From the NCBI GenBank assembly GCA_021777355.1, contig JAJYDO010000013.1, positions 1-46,362 on the forward strand: DNA of 46,362 nucleotides, in the 5' to 3' direction. Below are positions 9,184 through 19,020 of this stretch, in pieces. The translations under genes and the position numbers were made by a program. The stretch comes from Actinomycetes bacterium. GTDB taxonomy: Bacteria; Actinomycetota; Acidimicrobiia; Acidimicrobiales; JABEUL01. How positions within the stretch are numbered: the first letter of the stretch is position 1; each line of letters opens with the position of its first letter. The notes beneath the pieces were generated by a model, which did no database searches, was not told where the DNA came from, and saw only the letters and a list, made by a program, of their open reading frames with translations.

Positions 9184-10167
9184 CTAGCCTTCTATTCCAC
9201 TCAACCGAAAAAGAAGCCATCTTAGGAGAAGCGGCTCGTTGACATTTCGTCGCAATCGTTCTTGTGCTTCAAGTATCGAATCGTACGCGATTAAGTCATG
9301 GCTGGCTTCTGCTGTCCTATAGTGCCGATTGGAAGACTGGGCTGAAACGCTGACTTCTTTAATCCGGTCTAGGTAAAATTGAGCGAGATCGGACAATCGA
9401 TCTCGAAACTCTTCATTTCTCATTCTCCTGAGTTCCCGTCTTTGCCGCTCTTCGACTTGCTTTTTCATGGCAGAAATACTTCTTTTATCTCCCGGCGAAG
9501 AATCAATTACTTTCAGCTCCTCGGCCTGCGCTTTTTTAATCTCACTCAATTTTTGCTCTACTGATGCCATAAGCTCGTCGACCAAAATAGCAATTGAAGC
9601 TCCGGTGTTATCAAGTCGCGACGGGATAGACTTCCAGAGTTCACAGCGCAGCGATGCCTCGTCTGATCGGGCGGAATTTTCCAAACTCTTTTTTACTTCA
9701 CCAGAACCTTCAATATCCTTTTTTGCAATATTAAACACCAGGCAGCGACTCTGGATGGTTATAAGGTCAGGCGGAACCGAATTGGCTAGCAGGATAAAAA
9801 TGGTTTCCTCCGCGGGCTCTTCAAGAGTTTTAAGCAGTGTAGGGCGAGCTTTATCCATTAAGTGGACGTCAGGGATAATTAGAATCCGTTTCTTTGCCAA
9901 ACGCGGAGTCCTGCTTGCGGCCTGAATGATCTCGCGGGCCTCTTCAACCATCAGAGCCGATCCGGTTTTCTCAATAACGACCACATCCGGATGACTGTTT
10001 GAATCGATTAGTTTGCACTGGTTGCAATCTTTGGAACCTTCACAAACTATTTCTTTAGCAAATCTAACTGCCGCAGCTTTTGTGTAGTCTTCTTTCCCTA
10101 CGAGAAGGTATGCATGCAACGGATTTTTTGAGGTCCCTAAAAGCAGGTCAAGGGTATTACTAACCAC
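9184..10167 (-). CDS. holB: DNA polymerase III subunit delta'
   Basis: HAYLLVG, KTLEEPAEETIFILLAN, DLITIQSRC are delta' hallmarks. Track start is 10227 but GTG at 10167 is more likely, just overlapping the ispF end. Confidence 0.85.
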   Translation of the reverse strand: MVSNTLDLLLGTSKNPLHAYLLVGKEDYTKAAAVRFAKEIVCEGSKDCNQCKLIDSNSHPDVVVIEKTGSALMVEEAREIIQAASRTPRLAKKRILIIPDVHLMDKARPTLLKTLEEPAEETIFILLANSVPPDLITIQSRCLVFNIAKKDIEGSGEVKKSLENSARSDEASLRCELWKSIPSRLDNTGASIAILVDELMASVEQKLSEIKKAQAEELKVIDSSPGDKRSISAMKKQVEERQRRELRRMRNEEFRDRLSDLAQFYLDRIKEVSVSAQSSNRHYRTAEASHDLIAYDSILEAQERLRRNVNEPLLLRWLLFRLSGIEG

Positions 10168-10648
10168 TGACCACTCTTTTCTCCAAGAGAGCAACGGCCC
10201 AAACTGCCATTCCTTCCAGTCGTCCAAGTGCTCCGAGACCTTCTGGCCTGGTTGCTTTTATCGAGACCTGACCTTTGGTTATTTTCTCTAAATTAGATAT
10301 GATTTCTTTTTTAAAGGGGGCAATTTTAGGAGATTCCAAGGCTATGACAGTATCAACTTGGCCCACTTCAAATCCCCTTTTGGCAACCTCCTCAACAACG
10401 CTTTGGAGCATCAGCAAGCTATCGGCATTTTTCCATTTGGGATCCGTGTCTAAAAACCACTCACCAATGTCGCCGAGCCCTGCTGCTCCAAGTATTGCAT
10501 CGATAATCGCGTGTGAGAGAATGTCTCCGTCACTGTGACCGTGAAGCCCCGGTGATCCTGGAATTACTATGCCGCCCAGGATAAGGGGTCTATTTGGACT
10601 GTGATCAAAGGGATGAATGTCCAGACCGAGACCTACTCTAATATTCAC
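10160..10648 (-). CDS. ispF: 2-C-methyl-D-erythritol 2,4-cyclodiphosphate synthase
   Basis: RVGLGLDIHPF, LHGHSDGDILSHAIIDAILGAAGLGDIGEWF. Confidence 0.96.
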   Translation of the reverse strand: MNIRVGLGLDIHPFDHSPNRPLILGGIVIPGSPGLHGHSDGDILSHAIIDAILGAAGLGDIGEWFLDTDPKWKNADSLLMLQSVVEEVAKRGFEVGQVDTVIALESPKIAPFKKEIISNLEKITKGQVSIKATRPEGLGALGRLEGMAVWAVALLEKRVVSG

Positions 10649-10650
10649 TG

Positions 10651-11331
10651 TTAATTACCATAGTTAATGCTCTGATCCATCTGCCATTTAAGAAGGGCAA
10701 GATCTTTAGCATAGGTGATCTTTACATTGGTGATCTCACCGTCAACAACTTTTACCGGGAAGTTTTCCGCCTCCAAAAGCGCAGCATCATCACTAGCTTC
10801 GGCCCCCTTGGAGTGCACCAGATCAAGGGTCTCTCTTAAAAAACCTTGAGGAGTCTGGATAAGTATAAGTTTATTTCGATCCAGTGTTCTTACAACGTGA
10901 TCTCCGTCGACTTCTTTTATTGTGTCAATTACAGAAACTCCAGGCACAACCCCATGGGTATTATCATCTGCATCTTCAATGGCCGACCTTACTCTTCTCC
11001 AAAGATTTATCGAGGCCATAGGTCTTGCCGCATCGTGCACTAAAACGTATTTAACGTCTTTAGGCAACGCTTTGATTCCGCTTCTAACCGAGAGAGATCG
11101 AGATTCTCCACCTGCTACCAAGTAATCGGCACCAAGTTCAAAAAGCTCTTCACTTTTTTGCTCCAGCAAGTCTTCGGGAAGCACCACTATTAATCCATCG
11201 CAAACAGCCTTTGCAGTGGACAGCGACCAATTAAGGACGCTCTTTCCGTTAAGAGTGTGAAACTGCTTTGGCGTTTGGCCAAATCTGGTTCCACGACCTC
11301 CTGCAACCACAACTGCCCAAGTAATACTCAC
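10651..11331 (-). CDS. ispD: 2-C-methyl-D-erythritol 4-phosphate cytidylyltransferase
   Basis: VVVAGGRGTRFGQTPKQFHTLNGKSVLNWSL, VLVHDAARP; adjacent to ispF. Confidence 0.95.
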   Translation of the reverse strand: MSITWAVVVAGGRGTRFGQTPKQFHTLNGKSVLNWSLSTAKAVCDGLIVVLPEDLLEQKSEELFELGADYLVAGGESRSLSVRSGIKALPKDVKYVLVHDAARPMASINLWRRVRSAIEDADDNTHGVVPGVSVIDTIKEVDGDHVVRTLDRNKLILIQTPQGFLRETLDLVHSKGAEASDDAALLEAENFPVKVVDGEITNVKITYAKDLALLKWQMDQSINYGN

Positions 11332-11381
11332 CTTTTACAGTTTAGGAGAACGGAGCCAATATCGATTAATTTGACTTCTGG

Positions 11382-11858
11382 CTATGGAAGTGCGTCGGCC
11401 AGACGTTGCTCTGCTTGTTCTTCATTTACATTTAGTGCAAAAGTCAACTCGGATATTAATATCTGGCGAGCTCTGCTGAGCATTTTTTTCTCCCCAGCGG
11501 AAAGCCCTTTGTCTTTGTCTCGAATAGATAAGTTTCTTACCACCTCAGCCACTTGGTAAATGTCGCCGGACCTGAGCTTCTCCGAGTGGTTCTTGAACCT
11601 TCTTGACCAGTTCGTAGGCATTCTGGCTTCCTTTTTGCCTAGAACGGCAAAAACCTCTTCAACCTCTTCATCGTTAATTACTTCTCTGAGTCCGACTTCT
11701 TCGGTATTTTCTGAAGGAACCATTAAAGTCAAGTCTCCATATGCAAGTTTTAAAACCAGATACTCTCGCTTTTGCCCAAATACTTCTCTTTGTTCTCGTC
11801 TTTCGACTATGGCCGCGCCATGGTGTGGATACACGACCTTGTCACCAACATCAAACAC
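11382..11858 (-). CDS. carD: CarD family transcriptional regulator
   Basis: FDVGDKVVYPHHGAAIVERREQREVFGQKREYLVLKL; GTG start with GGGAG upstream; followed by ispD-ispF as in mycobacteria. Confidence 0.93.
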   Translation of the reverse strand: MFDVGDKVVYPHHGAAIVERREQREVFGQKREYLVLKLAYGDLTLMVPSENTEEVGLREVINDEEVEEVFAVLGKKEARMPTNWSRRFKNHSEKLRSGDIYQVAEVVRNLSIRDKDKGLSAGEKKMLSRARQILISELTFALNVNEEQAEQRLADALP

Positions 11859-12036
11859 TTAATTCTCCCATCGGGTAAAATTTCCCATTACAAGTGCAGA
11901 CTAATCGAGACACCAAAACCTATTTCCCACCGTTGCTTCTTAGTCTCGTGCACACTCAATTGTACTAGATATTTATATTCCAGATATTACGCGGCAAATT
12001 TAGAGGCCAAATGCCGGAAATAATGCAAATTGATCT

Positions 12037-13113
12037 TCAATTCCGATAGCGATCGATGATACTTGCCTCGGTTATTCTGGCTAAACCCTCCTTGACGCTT
12101 CTGGCACGTGCTTCGCCAACCCCAGCTACCTCGCCTAAATCATCCTCTGTGGCCCTCATAACCCTTTGTAGGGAACCGAAGTAATCAACTATGTCATTTG
12201 CCACGCTCCCGGGCAATTTAGGCAGTCTTGAGAGTATCCTGAAACCCTTGGAAGAAATCGGCTGGGACAAATCATCTGATTCTTCTACTAATTTGAGCGA
12301 AATTGCCACTTTGCCTACATCTGCAATTTCCTCCATTGTTAAAGCCTGAAGCTTGTTGAGCGCCGTTTCCATGGTCTTGGCTTTATTGTCGGGAAGAAAG
12401 TCCCGAATAATTAGTCGATAAAGGGCGTCTAAGCCGTTAGTCAACTCGTCAAGCTGAAGCCTCAGCATGGCTCCCTCTTCGCCAAGTTCAACAAGGTGCT
12501 CTTCTATTTGCCTGGCCACCCTAATGGACATTTCTGCCCTTTGAACAGCTTCGGCCACATCTCTTACGGTCACCAAGTCGGCAACTTCCAGCGAAGACAA
12601 AGAGGATGCGGCCACATCCAGTCGGCCTCGAAATCTCTCCAAGGTTTGGAGGAGCTGGTTTGTCCTCGTCCAGAGTTGGGTAACGGGCTCAAGCACTCGT
12701 TTGTCATTTCCCCAATAGACAGTGACCATGCGCAGTTCCTCCGAAACCGCTATTACAACTACGCCAAGGGATCTCGCGACTCTTTCGGCGCTACGGTGCC
12801 TTGTACCGGTTTCAGAAGTCGGAGTAGAAGGATTTGGCACCAAGTGCACGTTGGCTCTTGCGATGCGTGTGGCGTCTGATGAGGTGACTATTGCGCCATC
12901 CATTTTGGCGAGCTCTGAAAGTCTTTGGGCAGTAACTTCTGCATCCAACAAAAATCCTCCGGTTGAGATGGCCAGAACTTGTGGGGAATCCCCCACTACA
13001 ATCAGTGCTCCCATCCTGCCTTGAAGTATCCTGTCGAGGCCTGCTCTTAGCGGACGGCCCGGAGCCACCAAAGAAAGTGCTTCGTGCATACTCGGACGCT
13101 TTGGTGGTGCCAC
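12037..13113 (-). CDS. disA: DNA integrity scanning protein / diadenylate cyclase
   Basis: GALIVVGD, KMDGAIVTSSD, GTRHRSAERVARSLGVVVIAVSEE (DAC domain DGA and RHR motifs); C-terminal HhH GVGEARARSVKEGL. Confidence 0.95.
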   Translation of the reverse strand: MAPPKRPSMHEALSLVAPGRPLRAGLDRILQGRMGALIVVGDSPQVLAISTGGFLLDAEVTAQRLSELAKMDGAIVTSSDATRIARANVHLVPNPSTPTSETGTRHRSAERVARSLGVVVIAVSEELRMVTVYWGNDKRVLEPVTQLWTRTNQLLQTLERFRGRLDVAASSLSSLEVADLVTVRDVAEAVQRAEMSIRVARQIEEHLVELGEEGAMLRLQLDELTNGLDALYRLIIRDFLPDNKAKTMETALNKLQALTMEEIADVGKVAISLKLVEESDDLSQPISSKGFRILSRLPKLPGSVANDIVDYFGSLQRVMRATEDDLGEVAGVGEARARSVKEGLARITEASIIDRYRN

Positions 13114-13222
13114 TATATCAATTTAGCCGAGAGTGTTAACATGCAAAACCTCAAATACATTTTCACCAGGAAAGAAACAATATTTACCACTATAAGGATA
13201 GGGATATTTCATTACTTTGCCT

Positions 13223-14644
13223 CTATGCAAAAACAGCTTCAATGGCTTTATCCAAGTTGGACACCTTGATAACTTCAATTTCTTGCGGATCAAATTTTGA
13301 CGCGGTTGGGATCACTGCCTTTTTAAATCCCATTCGGCAAGCTTCTTTTAACCGTGCTTCAATACCTTGAACTTGGCGTATCTCGCCTCCCAGCCCAATC
13401 TCGCCTGCCACTACCAAGTCATTTGAAATCCTCGAATTAGTAAGGGAAGATATCAGTGCGACTCCGAGTGCCAGATCAATGGCGGGTTCCATGACTTTGT
13501 ATCCTCCAACTACTGAAGCAAAGATGTCTTGATCAAAAAATCGATATCCTCCTCGTTTTTCTAACACGGCTAGAACAAGCAGAAGTCGACTTGTATCAAT
13601 ACCTTGCACGGTGCGCTTAGGCGTAGGGAGGAAAGTCTTAACCGCAAGCGCCTGAAGCTCAATCAACAGTGGCCGCTTGTGATCCATCACCGGGATAACT
13701 ATCGAGCCGCTTGAATCATTACACCTGTCTTCCATAAGCATTCCACTTGGATCAGCCACTCCGACCAACCCCTTTTGGGTCATCTCGAAAATCCCCAATT
13801 CATCACTGGGCCCAAACCGATGCTTCCCGGAGGCCAAAGTCCTAAGAGAGTTTCGCCTATCGCCTTCAAAAGTCACCACGGTATCTACTAGGTGTTCGAG
13901 CACCCTGGGACCTGCCAAAGTCCCATCTTTGGTGACATGACCAATTAAGAGCGTCGTTATTCCATTTTCCTTTGCCAACTTAATTAGACGCGATGTGCAT
14001 GCTTTTACCTGATTGGGCGATCCCATAAGCGAGCTTTGAGTTGTATCCATCACAGTTTGAATGGAATCGATGACTAGGAAATCAGGCATTTGCTCAAGGG
14101 CATAGCTCTCGATGGTGGCAATGTTGGCTTCGCAGGCAATTTGAGAGTGCTCAAGTGAAACTCCCAGCCTTTCGGATCTCCTCATTACTTGCTCGGGAGA
14201 CTCTTCGGCAGAAATTATGAGGGAGTGCAGGTGCTGCGACACACCGGAAAGAACTTGTAGCGTGAGGGTGGATTTGCCAACTCCTGGTTCTCCTGCCAAA
14301 AGCGTGACAGAACCCTTTGTGAATCCTCCTCCCAACACTCGATCAAATTCAGATATTCCGCTTGGGATAACTTGTGTTGGCTTGGTGAGGCTATCAAGCT
14401 TTGTGGCGGCAAAAGTCTTAGGCGCTCCCGCAGAAATCAATGGAGTGAAACTCTCAATTTGAGGGCCTTTGTTCCTCAACACTTCCACAAAAGTGTTCCA
14501 ATCGCCACATGACTGGCACTGTCCTTGCCATTTGAGAGATTCAAATCCGCACGAAACACACTCAAAAACAGAGGGTTTCGCTTTAACCGCAATTGCGCTA
14601 GGAGCACTTGAAACCTTTTTGATACTACTTAAGGTGGTGTTCAT
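13223..14644 (-). CDS. radA: DNA repair protein RadA (Sms)
   Basis: CVSCGFESLKWQGQCQSCGDWNTFVEV zinc finger, GEPGVGKSTLTLQ Walker A, KHRFGPSDELGIFEM. Track start GTG 14653; ATG 14644 preferred. Confidence 0.95.
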   Translation of the reverse strand: MNTTLSSIKKVSSAPSAIAVKAKPSVFECVSCGFESLKWQGQCQSCGDWNTFVEVLRNKGPQIESFTPLISAGAPKTFAATKLDSLTKPTQVIPSGISEFDRVLGGGFTKGSVTLLAGEPGVGKSTLTLQVLSGVSQHLHSLIISAEESPEQVMRRSERLGVSLEHSQIACEANIATIESYALEQMPDFLVIDSIQTVMDTTQSSLMGSPNQVKACTSRLIKLAKENGITTLLIGHVTKDGTLAGPRVLEHLVDTVVTFEGDRRNSLRTLASGKHRFGPSDELGIFEMTQKGLVGVADPSGMLMEDRCNDSSGSIVIPVMDHKRPLLIELQALAVKTFLPTPKRTVQGIDTSRLLLVLAVLEKRGGYRFFDQDIFASVVGGYKVMEPAIDLALGVALISSLTNSRISNDLVVAGEIGLGGEIRQVQGIEARLKEACRMGFKKAVIPTASKFDPQEIEVIKVSNLDKAIEAVFA

Positions 14645-14660
14645 GGAAACCACCTTAAGT
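14627..14660 (-). promoter_or_regulatory. Perfect 12-bp inverted repeat enclosing the radA start codon
   Basis: Minus strand ACTTAAGGTGGT-TTCCATGAAC-ACCACCTTAAGT; AUG in the 10-nt loop, AAGGTGG (RBS-like) in the 5' arm. Confidence 0.7.
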
Positions 14661-14685
14661 TCAACCTACGTCAAGTTGGATAAAT

Positions 14686-17193
14686 TCAGACTTCGCCGGG
14701 TCCTAAAGGCTCAGTTCCGCCTGTTCCGGCAAATTCCATCGGAGGCGGTTCAAAACCTTCGATGGTTCTAAATACCAACTCTTCTCCTTCAACATCGACC
14801 ACGATGGTCTCGCCCACTCTGAACTCTTTCCAAAGCAATTTTTCTGCCAATGGATCTTCTATCATTTGCTGAATTGCCCTGCGAAGCGGTCTAGCCCCGA
14901 GTTGGGGATCGTAACCTTTGAGACCCAGTAGTTGCTTGGCCGAAAGAGTAAGCTCAAGGCCTATGCCTTGACCCTCAAGCTGCTCTTGAACACGCTTGAT
15001 CATGAAGTCCACGATCTGGGTGACTTCTTCGGTCGTCAAAGAGTGGAAGACAATTACGTCGTCGATCCTGTTTAAGAACTCAGGCTTGAAGTGTCCTTTT
15101 AGCGCTTCGTTCACTTTCTTTTTCATATGCTCGTAGGTCACGGCTTCACTGGTCTTAGCAAAACCAAGAGAAGTTTTTCCTAAGTCTGCCGTCCCTAGAT
15201 TAGAAGTCATAATCAAGACAGTATTTTTGAAGTCAACGGAGCGGCCCTGGGCGTCTGTGAGGCGACCGTCTTCTAAGATTTGGAGAAGCGTGTTAAAGAT
15301 ATCCGGATGAGCCTTTTCTACCTCGTCAAAGAGGACAACCGAAAATGGCTTCCTTCTAACAGCTTCTGTAAGCTGGCCTCCCTCGTCATAGCCGACATAT
15401 CCCGGAGGAGATCCAACTAAACGGCTAACTGCGTGCTTTTCCATGTACTCTGACATGTCAAGTTGGATTAGTGCATCCTCGTCGTCAAACAAGAATTCAG
15501 CCAGTGCTTTGGCTAACTCGGTTTTCCCAACTCCGGTTGGACCTAAGAAAATAAACGAACCGGATGGTCGTTTCGGATCCTTTAGTCCTGCTCTTGTCCG
15601 CCTAATTGCCCTCGAGAGAGCCTCAATTGCCTGGTTCTGGCCAACGATTCTCTTGTGGAGTTCGTCTTCCATTCTAAGCAGCTTGGAAGTCTCCTCTTCA
15701 GTTAGCTTGTAGACCGGGATGCCTGTCCAGTTGGCCAAAACTTCGGCCACGACTTCTTCGTCTACTATGTCGAAAAGATCTATTCCCTTTTCATGAAGCT
15801 CAACTTCGGCGGCAGTTTTCTGAGCAAGCTTTTCTTGTTCTTGCTCTCCTAATTGACGGGCCAATTCAACGTTTGACTTGTCGAGTGCGATTTGCCGTTC
15901 TGAGCGAATCCTTGCAAGTTCGTCTTCGATTATCTGATAAGACTCAGGGGTTTTCATTCTTCGGACCCTCAAGCGGCTACCGGCCTCATCAATCAAGTCA
16001 ATAGCCTTGTCAGGCAAAAATCTATCAGCGATGTATCGATCGGCCAAATTAGCTGCAGCCACCAAAGCTTGGTCGGTAATTGTTACCTGGTGGTGCGCCT
16101 CATAGCGATCTCTCAATCCCTTTAGAATTTCGATTGTGTGGGCAACCGTGGGCTCAGCCACTTTGACGGGTTGGAATCTGCGCTCAAGTGCCGCATCTTT
16201 TTCCAAATGCTTCCTGTACTCATCGGTGGTTGTCGCGCCAATAGTTTGCAACTCGCCTCTCGCCAACATTGGCTTCAAGATACTGGCAGCATCAATTGCA
16301 CCTTCAGCTGCACCTGCTCCCACGAGCGTGTGCAGTTCATCGATAAATAATATTATGTCGCCACGTGTTCGAATTTCCTTGAGCACCTTCTTAAGGCGTT
16401 CTTCAAAATCTCCTCGATATCGCGATCCTGCAACCAGCGCGCCTAGATCCAGAGTATAAAGCTGCTTGCCTTTTAAAGTCTCTGGAACATCATCTGAGAC
16501 AATGTGCTGGCTTAGGCCTTCGACAATGGCTGTCTTGCCAACGCCGGGCTCTCCGATCAGTACGGGGTTGTTTTTGGTCCTTCTCGAGAGAACCTGCATC
16601 AACCTCTCGATTTCCTTGTCCCTTCCAACAACCGGGTCAAGCTTCTGGTCTCTTGCCATGGCGGTTAGATTTCTGCCGAACTGGTCTAAGACAGGTGAAC
16701 CGGCCTGAGAGTCACTTGGAGACCCGCCAACAGAGGCAGTAGGAGATTCCTTAGTGGAGGCACCATTCATCAATTGAATGACCTGTTGGCGAACGGCTGG
16801 AAGCTCAGCACCTAGCTGGGTGAGAACTTGGGCGGCTACGCCTTCTCCTTCTCTAACAAGGCCCAAGAGCATGTGCTCGGTTCCAATGTAGTTGTGGCCA
16901 AGTTGGAGGGCCTCCCTTAGCGAGAGCTCTAAAACTTTCTTGGCCCTTGGCGTGAAAGGCGGAGACGAAGAAGTTCCGGTTCCCGGCATGCCGATCGTTT
17001 CTTCAACTTTCTCTCTAACTGCTTCAAGGGAAACTCCCATAGCTTCCAAAACCTTGGCTGCGACACCTTCACCCTCTCGAATCAAACCCAAAAGTATGTG
17101 CTCTGTACCTATAAAACTGTGGTTGAGCAGGCGCGCTTCGTCTTGGGCTAACACGAGAACCCTACGGGCCCTATCTGTAAACCGTTCGAACAC
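14686..17193 (-). CDS. clpC: ATP-dependent Clp protease ATP-binding subunit ClpC
   Basis: [36 protein letters not shown]; two AAA+ modules ([20 protein letters not shown]). GTG 17193 preceded by GGAGGAGG is the likely start rather than track start 17220. Confidence 0.96.
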   Translation of the reverse strand: MFERFTDRARRVLVLAQDEARLLNHSFIGTEHILLGLIREGEGVAAKVLEAMGVSLEAVREKVEETIGMPGTGTSSSPPFTPRAKKVLELSLREALQLGHNYIGTEHMLLGLVREGEGVAAQVLTQLGAELPAVRQQVIQLMNGASTKESPTASVGGSPSDSQAGSPVLDQFGRNLTAMARDQKLDPVVGRDKEIERLMQVLSRRTKNNPVLIGEPGVGKTAIVEGLSQHIVSDDVPETLKGKQLYTLDLGALVAGSRYRGDFEERLKKVLKEIRTRGDIILFIDELHTLVGAGAAEGAIDAASILKPMLARGELQTIGATTTDEYRKHLEKDAALERRFQPVKVAEPTVAHTIEILKGLRDRYEAHHQVTITDQALVAAANLADRYIADRFLPDKAIDLIDEAGSRLRVRRMKTPESYQIIEDELARIRSERQIALDKSNVELARQLGEQEQEKLAQKTAAEVELHEKGIDLFDIVDEEVVAEVLANWTGIPVYKLTEEETSKLLRMEDELHKRIVGQNQAIEALSRAIRRTRAGLKDPKRPSGSFIFLGPTGVGKTELAKALAEFLFDDEDALIQLDMSEYMEKHAVSRLVGSPPGYVGYDEGGQLTEAVRRKPFSVVLFDEVEKAHPDIFNTLLQILEDGRLTDAQGRSVDFKNTVLIMTSNLGTADLGKTSLGFAKTSEAVTYEHMKKKVNEALKGHFKPEFLNRIDDVIVFHSLTTEEVTQIVDFMIKRVQEQLEGQGIGLELTLSAKQLLGLKGYDPQLGARPLRRAIQQMIEDPLAEKLLWKEFRVGETIVVDVEGEELVFRTIEGFEPPPMEFAGTGGTEPLGPGEV

Positions 17194-17350
17194 TCGACCT
17201 CCTCCTATCTCTGGCAGCAAGTACTTTTAGTGTACCGCTAAAGGCGACGCTTTTGGCGCCACAGTAGAAATATCGGCCAAAAATCACATTTTCCTCACAA
17301 ATCTTGCCGATTTGTCCGGGAGACCTCAATTTTTCGCCTACATTCACAGT

Positions 17351-18400
17351 GTGGTAAACATTATTTTTGCCTTAGACCTTCCCAATTTGGAAAATGATCT
17401 GAAAAGACTCGAAATCGCATTGAAAGAGTCGGTGACAACCGACGACCCTTTTCTTGCCGAAGTAGCCAGACATCTTATTGACGCAGGTGGAAAACGCCTC
17501 CGACCTGCACTTGCTGTCGCTTCTTCACTAATAGGGAGGGAAGATGGAAGCATCGATCCAGTGAGTCTTGGCCAAGACGAATTAAGAGAGTTTTTCAAAT
17601 CGGACAATGACGTAATCACAGGATCTGTAGCTGTTGAGCTGGTTCATCTAGCCTCGCTATACCACGACGACGTGATGGATGAAGCGCTGACCAGAAGAAA
17701 TGTGGAGAGTGTAAATGCCAGATGGGGCAATCTGGTAGCAATTGTAGCTGGGGATTTCCTTTTGGCGAGATCTGCCGAGATTGCGGCATCATTAGGCAGT
17801 GAAATTGCAGGTCTTTTGGCAGCTTCTCTTGGAAGGCTTTGTGGAGGGCAGGTTAGCGAAGTTAACGCCGCATTCAGCACAAATAGGACCCTGGATACTT
17901 ACTACCGAGCAATTGCCGGAAAAACTGCCTCATTGATGGCCACAGCGTGCCATATTGGCGCACTTACAGGCGGAGTTAATCGTGAATTAATTCCAAAGCT
18001 CGTCGCCTACGGTGAGGCTCTCGGAATGGCTTTTCAGATCAGAGATGACATCTTGGATATTGCAGGAGAATCAAAAACGCTTGGAAAAGTGGCCGGGCAA
18101 GATCTGGTTGAAGGAATTTATACTCTGCCGGTTCTCCTTACTCTTGAAAATCCACGTTTTGGAGATGAACTACTTTCAATGCTTGGAAAACCGCTTGATG
18201 AACATGATAGAGACAGAGCCAGAAAACTAGTAACTTCAACTGATGCAATTGCAAACAGCGTCGAAATTGGACAGAGTTTTGCCAGAAAGGCGGCTTCCCA
18301 AATAGGGGAATTCAGCAACACCCTAGTTGGCCAAGGACTTACCCGTTTTGCTCTTCAGTTAATGGACGACGCAAAAGAGCTGATACCTTCAAAAGTTTAG
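17351..18400 (+). CDS. Polyprenyl synthetase family protein (trans-isoprenyl diphosphate synthase)
   Basis: GGKRLRPAL, LVHLASLYHDDVMDEALTRR (DDxxD-type), FQIRDDILDIAG. Track start TTG 17312; GTG 17351 likely. Confidence 0.93.
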   Translation: MVNIIFALDLPNLENDLKRLEIALKESVTTDDPFLAEVARHLIDAGGKRLRPALAVASSLIGREDGSIDPVSLGQDELREFFKSDNDVITGSVAVELVHLASLYHDDVMDEALTRRNVESVNARWGNLVAIVAGDFLLARSAEIAASLGSEIAGLLAASLGRLCGGQVSEVNAAFSTNRTLDTYYRAIAGKTASLMATACHIGALTGGVNRELIPKLVAYGEALGMAFQIRDDILDIAGESKTLGKVAGQDLVEGIYTLPVLLTLENPRFGDELLSMLGKPLDEHDRDRARKLVTSTDAIANSVEIGQSFARKAASQIGEFSNTLVGQGLTRFALQLMDDAKELIPSKV

Positions 18401-18751
18401 GTAGGGTTGGCTTAAACGAAGCGCAATTATTGGAAATTTTTCCTGAAATTGCTGTAGGAATTAAAGCAAACTTTGACACCTTATGGATTTCTCTAATCAA
18501 GGGAGCTGAGATGACATATTTGACGCACCTAAAATTTCCTTGGACCTCTCTGGAAAATATTAGGAGACGTCTTCGGCGTTCCCTCTCGCAATTATTTGGC
18601 GCAAATATATCTGCCATACAAATCTGCTTGTTTGCCTGTTGAAACACTTAAGAATCCTGAAACAACCAAGTAAAGATTTCATTGCAGAAAGTCCAAAACA
18701 TGTAGGGTGGAAATGTCGAGGGGATCTGGTTGACCCTGAGAATTAGCTAAC

Positions 18752-18776
18752 TTGAAAAACGTTTCAATTTTTTTTT
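18752..18776 (+). terminator. Weak candidate intrinsic terminator
   Basis: TTGAAA-AACG-TTTCAA followed by a run of T; stem is short and AU-rich. Confidence 0.3.
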
Positions 18777-19020
18777 GCCCAAAAGTCGTGATGTGATCCG
18801 ACTCCGGCTCTTGAATCGAGCGGCCAAGCGCACATTGGTGATTTTGGACTTTTGATTTTGTATATTTATGAACAAAACATGAAGTGACTTCTCACGTAGA
18901 CCTAGTGAAAGGCTTCGGAGGGCAACTCCGATCATGGGACCGTGGCAATATTTCAAGAAGCGAAATTTGCCTAAAAAAATCCAATGGCTTAATTTTCGCT
19001 ATCTAATCGGCTTTCACACC

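Noticed and set aside
17180-17200. GTTCGAAC resembling an actinobacterial SOS box
   Set aside because: Falls inside the conserved first codons of clpC (VFERF), so codon constraint explains it.
18700-18760. TPP-riboswitch-like words (GATCTGG, ACCCTGAGA)
   Set aside because: Order and spacing are wrong for a TPP aptamer and no thiamine gene is adjacent.
18890-18950. Possible c-di-GMP riboswitch
   Set aside because: Conserved GEMM core words such as GCAAAGCC are absent.
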